A stretch of 64,000 nucleotides of DNA, taken from the NCBI GenBank assembly GCA_905250125.1, contig CAJNOL010000059.1, positions 131,381 to 195,380 of the forward strand. The letters run 5' to 3'. A program made the position numbers and the translations under genes. Of this stretch, positions 24,080-35,900 are shown one piece after another. Numbering within the stretch: position 1 is the first letter of the stretch; every line of letters begins with the position of its first letter. Under the pieces are notes generated by a model that did not search any database, had not been told where the DNA came from, and saw nothing but the letters and a program-made list of their open reading frames with translations. The stretch comes from Rotaria sordida (Eukaryota > Rotifera > Eurotatoria > Philodinida > Philodinidae).

Positions 24080-24535
24080 ATGAAAAAACAATTCATCTTA
24101 ATTTTACTCTTCGTCATAATAATTTTTTATGTACAATCAACAAGTTTATCAAAGAATTCGAAAGATAACAGTGTAAGTCGAAAAAAGTGTCCTTACTTAC
24201 CTAAATGTGTTAGTCCATGTTCTTATGGTTATATCTTCGATAAATTTAATTGTAATACATGCGAATGTAATCCATGTAAATTGGGACAACCTTTACGTAA
24301 ATATAGTTGCAAAAAAGGACGTTATAGTTGTTCAAGGAGAAAAGGAATCTGTACTGTAAGTACACAAGGTAATCTTCATTGTTGTCCTCTTAAAAGATCT
24401 GGCTCTTGTCCACCAAGTCCTCATCCATCGGTGGTTTTATGTTTGCCAGTCGATTGTAAAAATGATGGTGATTGTTCAATTGGACAAAAATGTTGTAAAC
24501 CATGTTTACGATGTACTAATGTAACAGATTCATAA
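24080..24535 (+). CDS. Secreted antistasin-like plus WAP-type protease inhibitor
   Basis: Intronless, 151 residues. Residues 1-21 are a clear signal peptide (MKKQFILILLFVIIIFYVQS). Residues about 37-66 show an antistasin-like pattern (CPYLPKCVSPCSYGY then CNTCECNPC). A basic linker follows. Residues about 108-147 show the four-disulfide-core (WAP) spacing, GSCPP then CLPVDCKNDGDCSIGQKCC then CLRC. Both folds commonly inhibit serine proteases, so a secreted inhibitor is likely; the target is unknown, and antimicrobial roles are also known for WAP proteins. Poly(A)-type AATAAA follows at about 24567. The join of the two domains in so short a protein is compact but not unusual in invertebrates. 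Confidence 0.75.
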   Translation: MKKQFILILLFVIIIFYVQSTSLSKNSKDNSVSRKKCPYLPKCVSPCSYGYIFDKFNCNTCECNPCKLGQPLRKYSCKKGRYSCSRRKGICTVSTQGNLHCCPLKRSGSCPPSPHPSVVLCLPVDCKNDGDCSIGQKCCKPCLRCTNVTDS

Positions 24536-26337
24536 AAAAAAATTTTTTTTTATACTTATATATTTAATAAATTATTTTGAATAGAAAAAAAACGAAATAT
24601 ATGTTGTTTTTTTTTGATGGTGTATAAATATAAAGTTGAAATTGAATTCTATCTATAATAAAAATCTTTTGTATCGATAAAAAATATTATTTTAAATGAA
24701 ATTTTTCGAAATACGTCCTATGTATTTGTATCTGCAAAAAAAAATTGGCAATTAATCATAAGTTGAAATGTGATAAGTCGACGATTTTTGAGATGAATCA
24801 TGATTTTGTTAATGTAATCGCAAATTTCTACTATTATACTAAGAAGTTTTTCTGAATAATTTATGATGATGAATATTTTTATTCAAAAATTGACTGTTGT
24901 ATTCTACATGCGCAGCCATGCATATATGTGAATATCCTCGGAATAAATTGTATCATATATTTGTTATATCCAATGGCGTTTCTGGTATTTCGAATTTTTG
25001 GATGTAAGACACCACTGCAATTATTTCAAATTTTGAAGTAAACAAAGTGTGATGATATCAATTTTGTTTGGAATGATATAGTTAATCTGTTATCTAAGTT
25101 TCAACAAATTCTTGAGTTCTTAGGGTTGTTGAAATCGTTTGAGTTTCGTGAGTGAAGTTACACATTTGAGAGTTCAACACTCACGAAATGTGGACACGTC
25201 TCCTATATTATTAACAATATTTCAAGTTAAGTGTTCACTACAAATGTCATAGTTGATAATGAATGAAAAAATACTATAGAAATTCTTCATATGTCCGATC
25301 TTTTATATTCTTGAATATATGATAACTTCGCTTATATTTTAGAAAAAAAATATGATATTCATGTTTTGAATATCTTTGGAAGATTATTTCAAGTATTAAA
25401 TAAAATATATATAGTTTTTATAAAATAATTTTTATGAACAAGAATCATTAAAGAATATTTGAACATAATTAAAACAATAGTGATTATTTAGTAAATAAAC
25501 TGAAAAATCAAGTTTTTCGCAACAAAGTACTCCACATACATAATGGATATAAATAAAATATCGAAATATTAAAATATAAAACTGATTAGTAGGTCAGATA
25601 TGCCAAGGAGTTATCCACTAACCATGTGTTTTACTTGATAAAATTGAATCGCTTGGCAAGAAATAAGAACCAAACTATCCCATAAATGTTACTATCAGTT
25701 TGATGAGTCAGTATCAATATAATATGAAACATTTCAATAGTAGTCTCAAGTCACAGCACGAACACAAAGGCTAAGGTAATGAGGTGAGAGTAAGGGTTAA
25801 AAAACTGTTCTGCTTCCTTGTTATTTTGCCCTTTGTAGTTGCGTCTAACACTCATAACTATATGATATATGACATTTAGAAAATAATGAATTAATAAATG
25901 AGTTATTGAATAATATTTTTCATGAATAGTTTCTTAGTTAATCATATATTTAAACTCAAATTAATGGAAAAAATTTTTATAAAAAAATTTCCGACTTTCA
26001 TTCACTATATGGAAAATTAAGCATATCATTTTGTTGTAGAATAATTATTTTATCAAGATTCAAATTTATATATATATATATATCATAGCTTTATGCAAGA
26101 CTCAAACAATATCCTTAGACCACCAGAGATGGTGTAATTTTTCTAAGATGACTTTCAAGCAAATGAAGCGTATACAGTATTATATGTGCAAGTATTCTAG
26201 TTTTCTTTGTGCGACATCTTTCAAATTCCATCACTAGTCAATTTCTTGATTCGTCATGATGCGTTCAAATTCAGTTCATTTACAAAAAAATATATTTCAT
26301 ATTGTTGTTTACTATTACATATTATTAGTTATAAAAT
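24536..26337. other. Intergenic, nothing recognised
   Basis: AT-rich spacer with no family-like open frame on either strand. A TA tract lies at about 26067-26083. Confidence 0.5.
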
Positions 26338-26891
26338 ATGTCGTCAAATACAGCTACAGGTACACTTGCTTCACAATTAGCTTCCGATGACGCAGCTAGT
26401 CTTCATCGAAACATAGCAGAAAAATGTCAAATCATATTAGAAACATTGTACGATTCATATAATGGTTATAAACAATGTGCTGATGATTGTAAAGATACAG
26501 CAATGAAATTACTCTTTCAAACAATTGCTACAAGTCGTGCTGAATTTATTGGTCAATTATCAAATGTTATTAAAGTTGATTTAGGTGTTGAACCGTATGT
26601 AATTTATCTTTCTGAAATTTTTCTGTATATATATATATTTAATATTTCAGAATAAAATCAGGTTCAGCTATTGCAGCTGCTCATCGAACATGGATTGATG
26701 TTAAAGCATGGTTTACTGATGGTCGAGATAAATCAGTAATTGTCACTGAAGTTCATCGTGGTGAACAAGTTTTAATTAAATTTTATGAAGCAGCTTTAAA
26801 AGATCCAAATATGTTACCAAAAATTCATGATTTACTCGAAGAACAACTTAAAAAAGTCAAGGAACAAAATTTATCTGTTGATACTATCTAA
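26338..26891 (+). CDS. DUF2383 ferritin-like four-helix-bundle protein
   Basis: Two exons, 26338-26594 and 26651-26891, with a 56-base GT-AG intron; 165 residues. The helices read ILETLYDSYNGYKQCADDC, then LFQTIATSRAEFIGQL, then AAAHRTWIDVKAWFTDG, then VTEVHRGEQVLIKFYEAAL. This is the layout of the PA2169/DUF2383 family, small four-helix proteins found mainly in bacteria. The conserved HRxWxxxK block and the ERGE-like block (here HRGE) are both present. The function of the family is not established; ferritin-like metal binding has been suggested. The sequence is normal in length, carries a spliceosomal intron and shares the local AT-rich codon use, so it is a host gene rather than contamination. 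Horizontal gain from bacteria followed by intron gain is inferred. Confidence 0.8.
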
Positions 26892-28124
26892 ATTCTAATT
26901 TTAAAACAAGATACTTTTATCATTATATTAATCAATATTTAATCTCGTATATTTGTTTGTTTGTTTTTCGATAAATATCAAATAGAATGTTTTTGTTTTT
27001 GTCTAATAAATTGTTGTTGTCGAAAAAAAAAAAGAAAAACTTAATAATGATATGAAAAAAATTATGATTGTCAATTATGAGTTCACATGTGTTCTTTAGT
27101 CTCAATATCTTAATACAAAATACATCAAAGGAATAGCCTATAGCAAACTATGATTGTTTTCCGAGAATAACCAATCGACAGAGGAATAGTCTCTCTTATT
27201 TATTTTTTAAATTTCGAATAGAAATTTTGTTTTACTTGGGCTGTATTTTTTGTTTGCTTTGTTGCCATTCGTTCGTTTTTTCGTTTTTCTTCGTTTAACA
27301 TTATTATTGATTTTTTTTCTTCAAAAATATATGCAAGTTCCAAAAGAACAAGAAAACAAGCTCCAGTTAAAAAAAAACCTGCATTTAAAATGTAGAAATA
27401 AATAAGAGAGAGCGTTCGCCGACTATAGATTACCATTGGAGAGCAACTATCGTCTGTTAGAGATTTTTGTATTAGTATAATGAAGCTCAGGAAGATATAT
27501 GAGTTCTAGATTTTATATCTAAAGCAACTGTATTAACAAGCTTCTTTTTATTTTATTTTTAGAATAAAATTCTTAATAGTATGTGACATATACATTATTT
27601 TTTTTATTTTTAGAATAAAATTCTTAATAGTATGTGACATATACAAGAAGAATTATTATAATTTTCAACTAATAACTATTTTAAAGACAGAATAGGATCC
27701 TTTTTTCGTTAGTACATAAAATAATCTTTTTATTATTTGAAATATTTTCATCCGTTGATTGTTTATTAGTTCTTTAATGATGCAACATAATGAATAATTC
27801 ACTAAATAGAATTCATAACCAGATGTTAATACCATATCATAAAGAGTTGGATAGAACATGGACATATTTCATGATGCAAGTTCATCTCTATATATTCGAT
27901 CATATACACGAATATCAAATCCTAACATAAATACCCAAAGACGATTACCACAGGAAGGTATTTCTGTGCCATTGTTATTTGAAACAAGAACGGACGAAAT
28001 AAATGTTCTAGTAGATAACTAATAAATTATTGCTGTATCTTCGCTAATATAAATCATTGTATCATCATTTGACTTTGTTGAATAATAAGATACATTATTG
28101 ATTATTATGAAGTCATACAGCATA
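26892..28124. other. Relic-rich spacer
   Basis: The minus strand has short protein-like stretches at 27200-27390 and at about 27850-28000 (including GNRLWVFMLGFDIRVYDRI), separated by stops. They may be exons of a broken gene together with the ORF at 28125-28577. A 51-bp tandem duplication is at 27551-27644. Confidence 0.4.
27551..27644. repeat. Tandem duplication, 51-bp period
   Basis: The segment TTTTAGAATAAAATTCTTAA followed by TAGTATGTGACATATACA occurs twice with a 51-base offset and almost no differences, so the duplication is recent. Confidence 0.8.
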
Positions 28125-28577
28125 TTAAGAATCACATTCTGAAAATGGCATATCAATAATACATGATGAAGTTATATTAAAGCTATAATGATAATATGAT
28201 GAAGTTGAAATTGAAGGATTAATATCAACATAATAAACTTTTTCATGATAACTAATTGGTTGTGCATTAGTTTTTGTAAATAAATTTCTTTTACCATTTA
28301 TATTTATTGTTGCTTTCCTCTGTTGTATTGATCTTTTAGTTCTATAAGTTAATATTAACATGTTAAGATCATAATCAAGTGTTAAACCAAATGGTTGTGT
28401 AAAATTAATCTTGTGAAATGTATCTGATTGTTGAATTTTATTCATAACCCATGATATATCTGAACAACGTATTGATGAATAAAATTTTCTGTTAAAATAT
28501 AAAGTGTAGAATTTGGTGATGATATTATATAAAATATTGAATTTGGGTGTGGGTATGTATCTTCTGGGCACCCACAC
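28125..28577 (-). pseudogene. Beta-propeller-like gene fragment
   Basis: An open frame of 150 codons whose middle and C-terminal parts look coding: FTQPFGLTLDYDLNMLILTY, then ATININGKRNLFTKTN, then QPISYHEKVYYVDIN. The order and spacing recall LDL-receptor class B (YWTD) or NHL propeller blades, where a Pro-Phe-Gly-Leu-(T/A)-Leu-Asp segment precedes a Tyr-X-X-Asp strand. No start with a signal peptide and no neighbouring blade exons were found. It ends with SSCIIDMPFSECDS and a stop. I judge it a fragment or pseudogene; an incomplete multi-exon gene is the alternative. Confidence 0.3.
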
Positions 28578-29518
28578 CCTTATGTTATTTCTAAACCTAT
28601 TCTAAGCAAAACCTATGTTCAGTCTACATGATCTTGTCAAATTTTTGCCTGAGATCTTGAGAATTGAGTTTAAGTTACTCAATAACAGATGCTTCAGAAT
28701 AGATGAGCCTCTTAGTATTCTAAGTATAACTTTTTTTTCTTTTTAATCCTTAGTTGTAATTCTTTTCTATCGATGAATTACTGAAAACATTCCATTGTGA
28801 TTACTTTTCAATCGAAAATATAATAATAAAAATCGGTTTTAAATATTCTCTCATGCTTAAAAACTAAAATCAAAATATTTATTTTTCTGCTGTAAAGTAT
28901 CATCCAAAGCTATTTTTATTGAAAATAAAACAAATTCGACTTAAAAGAGTTGTATTTTAGCTACGTGATTCATATAATAGACTGTAACCTACTCATCTTT
29001 TCTTTGGACCATGTGAGTTAGTGAGGGATTGTCTTTACTATTCTCTCAATCAGTTCAACAAGTATACCAGATGATATTCTCTCAACGCCTGAAACTTTAT
29101 TGAGAACTTCTAGAAAAAAAGAAGTCTTCTTCGAACAGGAGAAGTGCTCAGTGACTTGACAATGATCAGATCGTTTGGAAATATAGAATCTCGAAGGATT
29201 TTCGTTGTTTGTAGTCAAGAAGAAATGAACTTCTCTGACTTTTGTGTGTCAATCTGTGTCTATATGTCTATCAATGCATTTCGATCGTCTCGAATGAAAT
29301 TTTCAGTTAAGTGTTACCAGTTTTGATTTTTTTCTTTTTCTCATTCCAGTGCACTGTCTGAGAGCCGACAAATTTGAATATGATCTTTATTCATTTATTG
29401 CTATTAGATAAGATTTTAGCAGGTTTTTTTAAGGAAAGTCAAATGATGAAATATTATTATAATTCTTCAATGAAATTTATCTATTAAATTTTCATTAATA
29501 TCAATGTTATTATTAGTT
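28578..29518. other. Intergenic, nothing recognised
   Basis: Spacer with only short open frames (for example 29018-29218 minus) lacking any family motif. Confidence 0.4.
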
Positions 29519-31524
29519 TTATATTTCACATAGTTTGATTAAAATATATAAGAGTCCAAAGAAAATTAATGAAAATGTTTGAAATATATTTCCATTTGAT
29601 GTTATTTGTGTTGCTGAATAATCATGATATGTAAGATATAATTGATTAATTGTTGTTGATGGAGATGCATTGGTACAATATGGTACTGCACAATTATGCA
29701 TTACAGCATAAACATCATTTTGAACAATTGAAGATTGTTCTGTTATATATTGTCGTTTAGCTGGATTAATTGCTGAATTAAATAAAGAAAAGAAATTTTT
29801 TTTTAAATAAAAAACTAAAAAGTTTTTAATTAATTTTACCTGGTTGTTCTGAAATAAGCCATCCGAAAATGGCAAGCATAGGTAAAAGAAGAAGAAGCAA
29901 AGTTAATATCCAACAATAAAGTGGACAACCATAGAATAATTCACAAAAATAACATGATGGACAACGTGAAGCAAGACGACCACGAGCACAACATTGACAA
30001 TATCGATAAACAGAAGATTTCTTAAATCAAAATAAAAATTTCTCATTCATTTTCTTCCTCGTTTCATTTATTTATCTATTAACTAGACATAGACGGAAAC
30101 CAATCGGTTTTAATCTCCACAGTCTAGAAATGAGACCATGTAAGTTTTTATGAAATATGAACAAATATTCAACTGAAAAATAAGATATCACACAAAGATG
30201 AACGACGATCGATTGAAATGACGCAAGAGCTCATCGAACTCAAAAACAAGTGCTAGTATAATATGAGTATGATATCCATTATTGAAACATTCATAAAATT
30301 TGACCAATCTATTTCATAAAAATGAGAAGCTCAATTCTTTCAAAGCTCTATATTTCCTCAAATCAACGTATCTTAATTAAGTGCGGTTTAATGTATCTAA
30401 ATTAAGATACTATTAAAATTCTCCAAAAGTTTGAAAATTTCAATTTATCGAAATCTTGTACATTTTTGTGTTTGTATGTGAATCAAATCATAGCTGCAAT
30501 GCAAAAATATTGATCTCAATGAAAGCTCACCTCTTGCAAAACAAATTAGAAGCTCAGTGGGCTACTATTATTTGCGTGGAGAGGAGGCTTACTAATTATT
30601 ATAGACGAAAGAAACGTATAGATGAGTCTCAATGATGTCAATATGCAAGCAAAAGGAAATAATTGAATATTATATTTTTTTTTTCTCTGGATTATTTCAT
30701 TTTCACAGATACATTCTTGATTCAATTAAGTAAACAAGAAAACTAATAATCATTATTCATAGAAGTAAACTCTTACCGATTGATTATATAAAGTATCTGT
30801 ATCTGGATAATATCTTGTTGAATATTTATTATTTCGTTGAGGATAATTTAATAATGATTGTTCGTTTGATTGTGAATCGAGTACAATCACTAAAAAAAAA
30901 CGAACAATTCTTTTGTTTCTTTGTTTAAATGAAATAAACTATGTAGAAAATAACACACACAAACAAAAACAAACTATATGCTTTATAATTTACCTTGAGG
31001 TTCTGTACGAATTAATTTTGTATTTGTTGGATATGTTTGTTGTGGATATTGAATATAAACAGGTGATGTATGTGATGGTTCTCCCATTATAGTTGTTGGC
31101 AAACGTACAACTTTAACAGGCGCTGTAACTTCTGTATTATTTACAGGACGAATTGTAGTTGCAGTAGGATATATTTGACGTGGAACATTATTATCAAGAA
31201 AAACAGAACGTGAAATTTTTGTTGGTTGAGCTACAGATGAAGAATTCCATGGAGGTTTTGAATTTGATTGATCTGTATTCTTTATAATAGGACCTGTTGT
31301 GATTGTTTCAATTGGTGATGAGTTATAAGGAACATTATTTTGTGGATATGATGGTGAAACTACATTAACATAGCTTTGATGGTCACGTGCACGTTGTAAT
31401 GAGTGAAGAAGTGCAGCATTTACCTGAAGATATTAAAATTAAAAAAGAAAAAAAAGAAAATAATCAATTTGAACAAAATAAAAAAAAAACATAACAACAA
31501 ACTTACAGTTGGTGATGCTGCCAT
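29519..31524 (-). CDS. Cys-rich membrane protein of unknown family
   Basis: Five exons rebuilt by phase: 31507-31524, 30994-31423, 30777-30889, 29840-30020 and 29519-29772, giving 331 residues. The N-terminal 185 residues are hydrophilic, rich in Pro, Thr, Ser, Asn and Tyr, with no signal peptide. A cysteine cluster (YCQCCARGRLASRCPSC, then CELFYGCPLYCW) leads directly into a membrane segment (LTLLLLLLPMLAIFGWLI). An outer region with NC and YCTNAS cysteines follows, and a second hydrophobic stretch ends the chain (FSLIFFGLLYILIKL). The cysteine cluster before the membrane suggests palmitoylation. I do not recognise a family. All introns are GT-AG. The 18-base first coding exon is short but the alternative in-frame starts are absent. 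Confidence 0.6.
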
Positions 31525-32378
31525 TGATGTTTGATAAAAATCGATGATAATATAATGTCTAAAGTAAAAAAAAACTTTATTTTATTTATAAGAAAGAAAA
31601 AAAGTCATTAGAAAAACAGCAGGATAGCGTAGGTGAAAAATAAGTAGTTGATTTGTTTTAAATTTTGTTAGGAGAAAATGAATTGAATAAACGTCAATCG
31701 ATTGAAAATAAAAACAGAAAGTATTTATAAACTTTTTTTTTAAAGAAAAACTGAATTATATTCAAAGATATTTTCCATTACAAAATATATTAAGCCAGTA
31801 GTAATCTTAGTATTTTTGTCAAGAAAGAAAATCATGAATTACAAAAAAAAGTTTTAACAGACATTGTAATTCAAAAAAAAAAAGATATCAAATCTAGGAC
31901 CATTATTAAAACATCGAATTTCAGATGTGAAAAACAAGCTCCATTTTCTTTATGAAAAGACTTCAAAAGTCGAATAATATCTTAGAATTCTTGAAATTTT
32001 AATTTAATCATAATGAACAAAGAATCTTGTTTTGTACGGTTCTTATATCATCAAAATGTCAGAGTCAGTAAGTACAAATGCAATGAAAATACTATCTTTT
32101 TTAAGATATGCATCTGATTAACGATCAATACCATATATTTATATATATATATGTACATATTGGACGAAATACTACAATGTGCTTCTGTTACATAGAAATC
32201 ATTCCTTTCACAGAAAGATAAATATTAAACTTCAAGGCACAAAAGTTGTTGAGAATATTGAACAATATTTTTTCACTATAGGACAACAATATAATTATAT
32301 TAATTAAATAATTTATAAATCAAAAAAAATATATATATACAAATATTTCGTAAATACACAAAAAAACTTAATCATAAT
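31525..32378. other. Intergenic, nothing recognised
   Basis: Upstream region of the membrane-protein gene and the 3' flank of the Ly6-like gene. Short TA tract at about 32140-32150. No other feature seen. Confidence 0.5.
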
Positions 32379-32941
32379 TTAATTGGTATTTATTGTAATG
32401 AAAAATATTAAAAAAACGATATTCAAAATAATGAGTATTATTGATGATATATAACATTGATTATTTGATTTAGATCTTGGTTCCATTGCCACAATATCTG
32501 CTAATGAATGAATTATCATTATTGGTAATTGTTTATTACAATTATCTGTATAACAACAATGAATACGATGATTTGGTATATTTAATTCATTACAATCTTT
32601 AGATCCACGTAAAATTAATTTTTCTTGACCTGTTCTTACATCTAAAGAATGATCACTCTAAATAAATGAAAATAAATATATGTCTTTTAATCTATTTTAT
32701 ATTCATACTAGACAAGCATAATCAGCATCATAACCAAAAATAGCAACATTATTTTCATTACTTTCATCACCAGCATCAAGATCGAATGGTAAAGAACAAT
32801 AGAAACCTGATTCAATACATGTAAAACATTGAATTGATGATGCACGTTCAATCGATCCTAAGTAGAAAATGACTTGAATTTAATAACTATAAAAAATATT
32901 TTCTTACCTAAAAGAAGAAATATTATTATTACTATAATCAT
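32379..32941 (-). CDS. Ly6/uPAR-type three-finger protein, probably GPI-anchored
   Basis: Three exons, 32908-32941, 32709-32857 and 32379-32657, joined in frame; 153 residues. A short hydrophobic start (MIIVIIIFLLLG) is the signal peptide. The mature part begins IQCFTCIES and ends with CCYTDNCN, the CCxxDxCN signature of Ly6/uPAR (LU) domains, with intermediate cysteines at YCS, YACL and KDCNEL. A hydrophobic C-terminus (YISSIILIILNIVFLIFF) fits GPI attachment. Such proteins sit on the cell surface and modulate receptors, adhesion or barrier formation; the partner cannot be inferred. The gene is easily missed because no exon is a long ORF. Confidence 0.75.
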
Positions 32942-35900
32942 TATAAACACTTCTAGCCTTTGTTAAAAATGGTAAAATAACAATTTCTCATCGAGTAGAT
33001 GAAAGAAATATTTTTTTTTCTGTTTCTTTTTTCATATAACGGAAGAATAAGAAAAAGTATTATTAATTCTATTGTTCTCTGATCTAGAATGCACAATAAC
33101 GTATTTCATAAACATACATCATAATATGATCGATCATAATTGAAGAAAGTTTTCGTTTACAAATAAGATCTATGTACATTTTCTTTTTCTTAGAGAATTA
33201 TTTGTATTATATATTTACTAATATCAATAATTAAATTTGAAAAATTGTTCTTCAATACTGAGAAAATTTTTTTTTTCTCCATTCATGTAATAATAACATT
33301 ACAAGAAGAAAGAAATATCTTAAGTGTTCGAGGTCTCATTAAATATTTTTTTGTAGTGCTCACTTTAACCAATAGAAAATAACTCATTTTCTATGATATA
33401 TACTATTAAAAATTGTAATGTCTATATTAATTAAAAGAATACATTAGAATATTATTCTGAAATAATATATTCCGTAGTTTCATTCAAACAGTTATTTTTA
33501 TTTTATTGGAAAAGAAAAAAAATTAGTTGTGTTAGTAAATATCGGCATTGCTTTCTTCGCCCCCCACAACATCTTATTCACAGATGTATATATTATTTGC
33601 CTTTCTCTTTTTCCATATGTATAATGCAAATTTTTGACCTTTGTTTCTTAGGGCAAATACCATTAGGATTTTGTTAAACATAATCGAAAAGGAATGTTGA
33701 AGCATAGTGATCCAAGTCTATAACGGGATTAGTATCAATCCCAGTTGAGTTTAAGATAGTTTGTCATTGCCTTTCGATCATACTGATTATATTATATTAC
33801 GATTATCATCGATATGCATTAACAGTAGACACTAATTCATAAACTAAAACCTATGTTGCTGAATTCCGTCTTTTACAATATTAATAGTTCCAAGATGTTT
33901 TGCATTTTAATCGCGTACGGATTGCGTGAACAATTTTTACTACTATTTTATCCTTAGAAAAAATATATATCGAATTGTAAAACTTTGTAATTTATTATGT
34001 GACCTTTCTATATCATTTACATGAAAGTTATCCAATCAATGAAATTATCATAAAGAAGAGAAGTGCCAATAAATCTCTTTAGTTAATATTTCTGTATTGA
34101 ATTTATAATGAGAACGAGTTATATTAGAATCGTTTTTTTTTCTAGTTGACGAAAAATAATTAAGCCTCTCCCATCCTTGAAACTTGATCGTCAGTCCTAT
34201 TCCATTACATTTTTGAGAGATACAAAGGTCAAAAGTAACTCATTCGGCAAACTGAAATTCTCTCATGGATCCTCATTGTATAGATTTAATTTTTTTTTGT
34301 AAGTCTTTTTGTTTTTAAATACTTACCTTTTATACACGGAGAAAAAGGATAAACAGTTCAATACTTCGAAAAACTCTCTGCTAATGATCACCTATATATA
34401 AAAATGTTTTTATTTTCTATATAATAATAAAAAAGCCTAATTCAAAAAAACCAGGACTGCAGCTTCACATGTTCCTTCAAACAAAAACAAAAGTAATTGC
34501 CGACAATGAAGCTTCTTCAAGAGATCTGGGATGTACGATCAGAGAAATTTAAATGGAGCAAAAAACGAAGTGTCAAATAAGAAATTATATTATTTATGAA
34601 AGATGATGTACTTTATTTTTCGTTGAAACAAAAATATAAATATGCTTCGATTTATCAATCTAGAATTTTTAATTCCTTTTCGATTTATTGAAGAACTAAA
34701 CTAGAAATTAAGATTACAAAATTCAATGAAATCATTTTTTTTATAATTTATTAATTTTTAGAATTCTCGAAATTTGTTTTTACAGATATTGAACACTATT
34801 TGAGTGTCTACCTGCTTTTGTTTTGAAAAATATTGTACCGTTGATTTTTTGGCAGATTTTACAAAAAAGAAAATATGTTTTTTTGGAAGTACACTCAGTA
34901 TTTTAATCTTTTTTATTCGAATGGGAGGAAATAAAAAGAAACTAAGTACCCAAAACAGTGTCTAATATTGGTAAAAAGAATTCCAGTTCCATTGAACTTA
35001 TTGTCGCTAAAAACAAACCGAGCGATTTTTAGCTTTTGTGATTCAGATATTTCCTATACCATTGTGAGTAGGTTATTATTATTATTATGCTTTTATTTCA
35101 TCGGGAAGTGTGTGATTCATCCTCACGCTTCGATGTCATAGACGAGCATCGTTCCTGTGACCAGAAAAAAGAAAACCACATGAATTACACATTTGATTTA
35201 GTTACAACTGACAATGGCGAAAAAAAAGTTTATATCACATTTACATTGAATTCTTAAGAGACAGTCCACGAGAAAATCGAACATTTTACAATAGGGTCAT
35301 ACTCTTGAAAATTTTGACCCCTATATTTTATGATTGGAAATGAAAGAACAAAGTGAAAAACCTATAAATCCAAAATTTTAGCTCATTCAAGCTTACCTCT
35401 AAAAAATTATGAAATACACACTGAAGGCACCCTCAACAGGTTTTGAAAAGTATTTTTGTTTTTCTTGCAAAATTTGGTAAGTCAGTATTTGGTTATTATC
35501 TCCAAAGTAAATTATCACAATCTTTTCGAGTAATATACTATTTAATAGAGCAAATTCTGCTCTGCAAAACTGTATATGTCATCTTGTTCTCACCCTCCAT
35601 TTTGTAGGTACAACACCCTCAAAACTAGATCAACCCTACTGCTTTTTTCTACATTTTTGTCTTGTTCTCTTTCTCAATGCAAGCTGTATTTCTCTGCCCA
35701 TTCTAATGGATCCAGAGATTTCTTTACGGATTTTGATAGAGCAAAGAACGAGCTATCCAATGAGTATTAAATAATTGAAATCAAAGTACCACGAAATCTT
35801 TATCTAAGCCACACAAGATATTCTACTACCGCGTTAATCATCGTATTTTTCATTATTTATCCAGATTTTATACGCACAACACAACTTTAAACTTTCTTTC

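Noticed and set aside
27200-27436. Possible pentameric ligand-gated channel membrane segment (TGACFLVLLELAYI)
   Set aside because: Only one helix-like stretch resembles the family; no pore helix or Cys-loop with correct spacing is near.
28125-28577. Cys-loop receptor reading of SSCIIDMPFSEC
   Set aside because: The spacing between the cysteines is too short for the 13-residue loop; the propeller-like reading fits better, though weakly.
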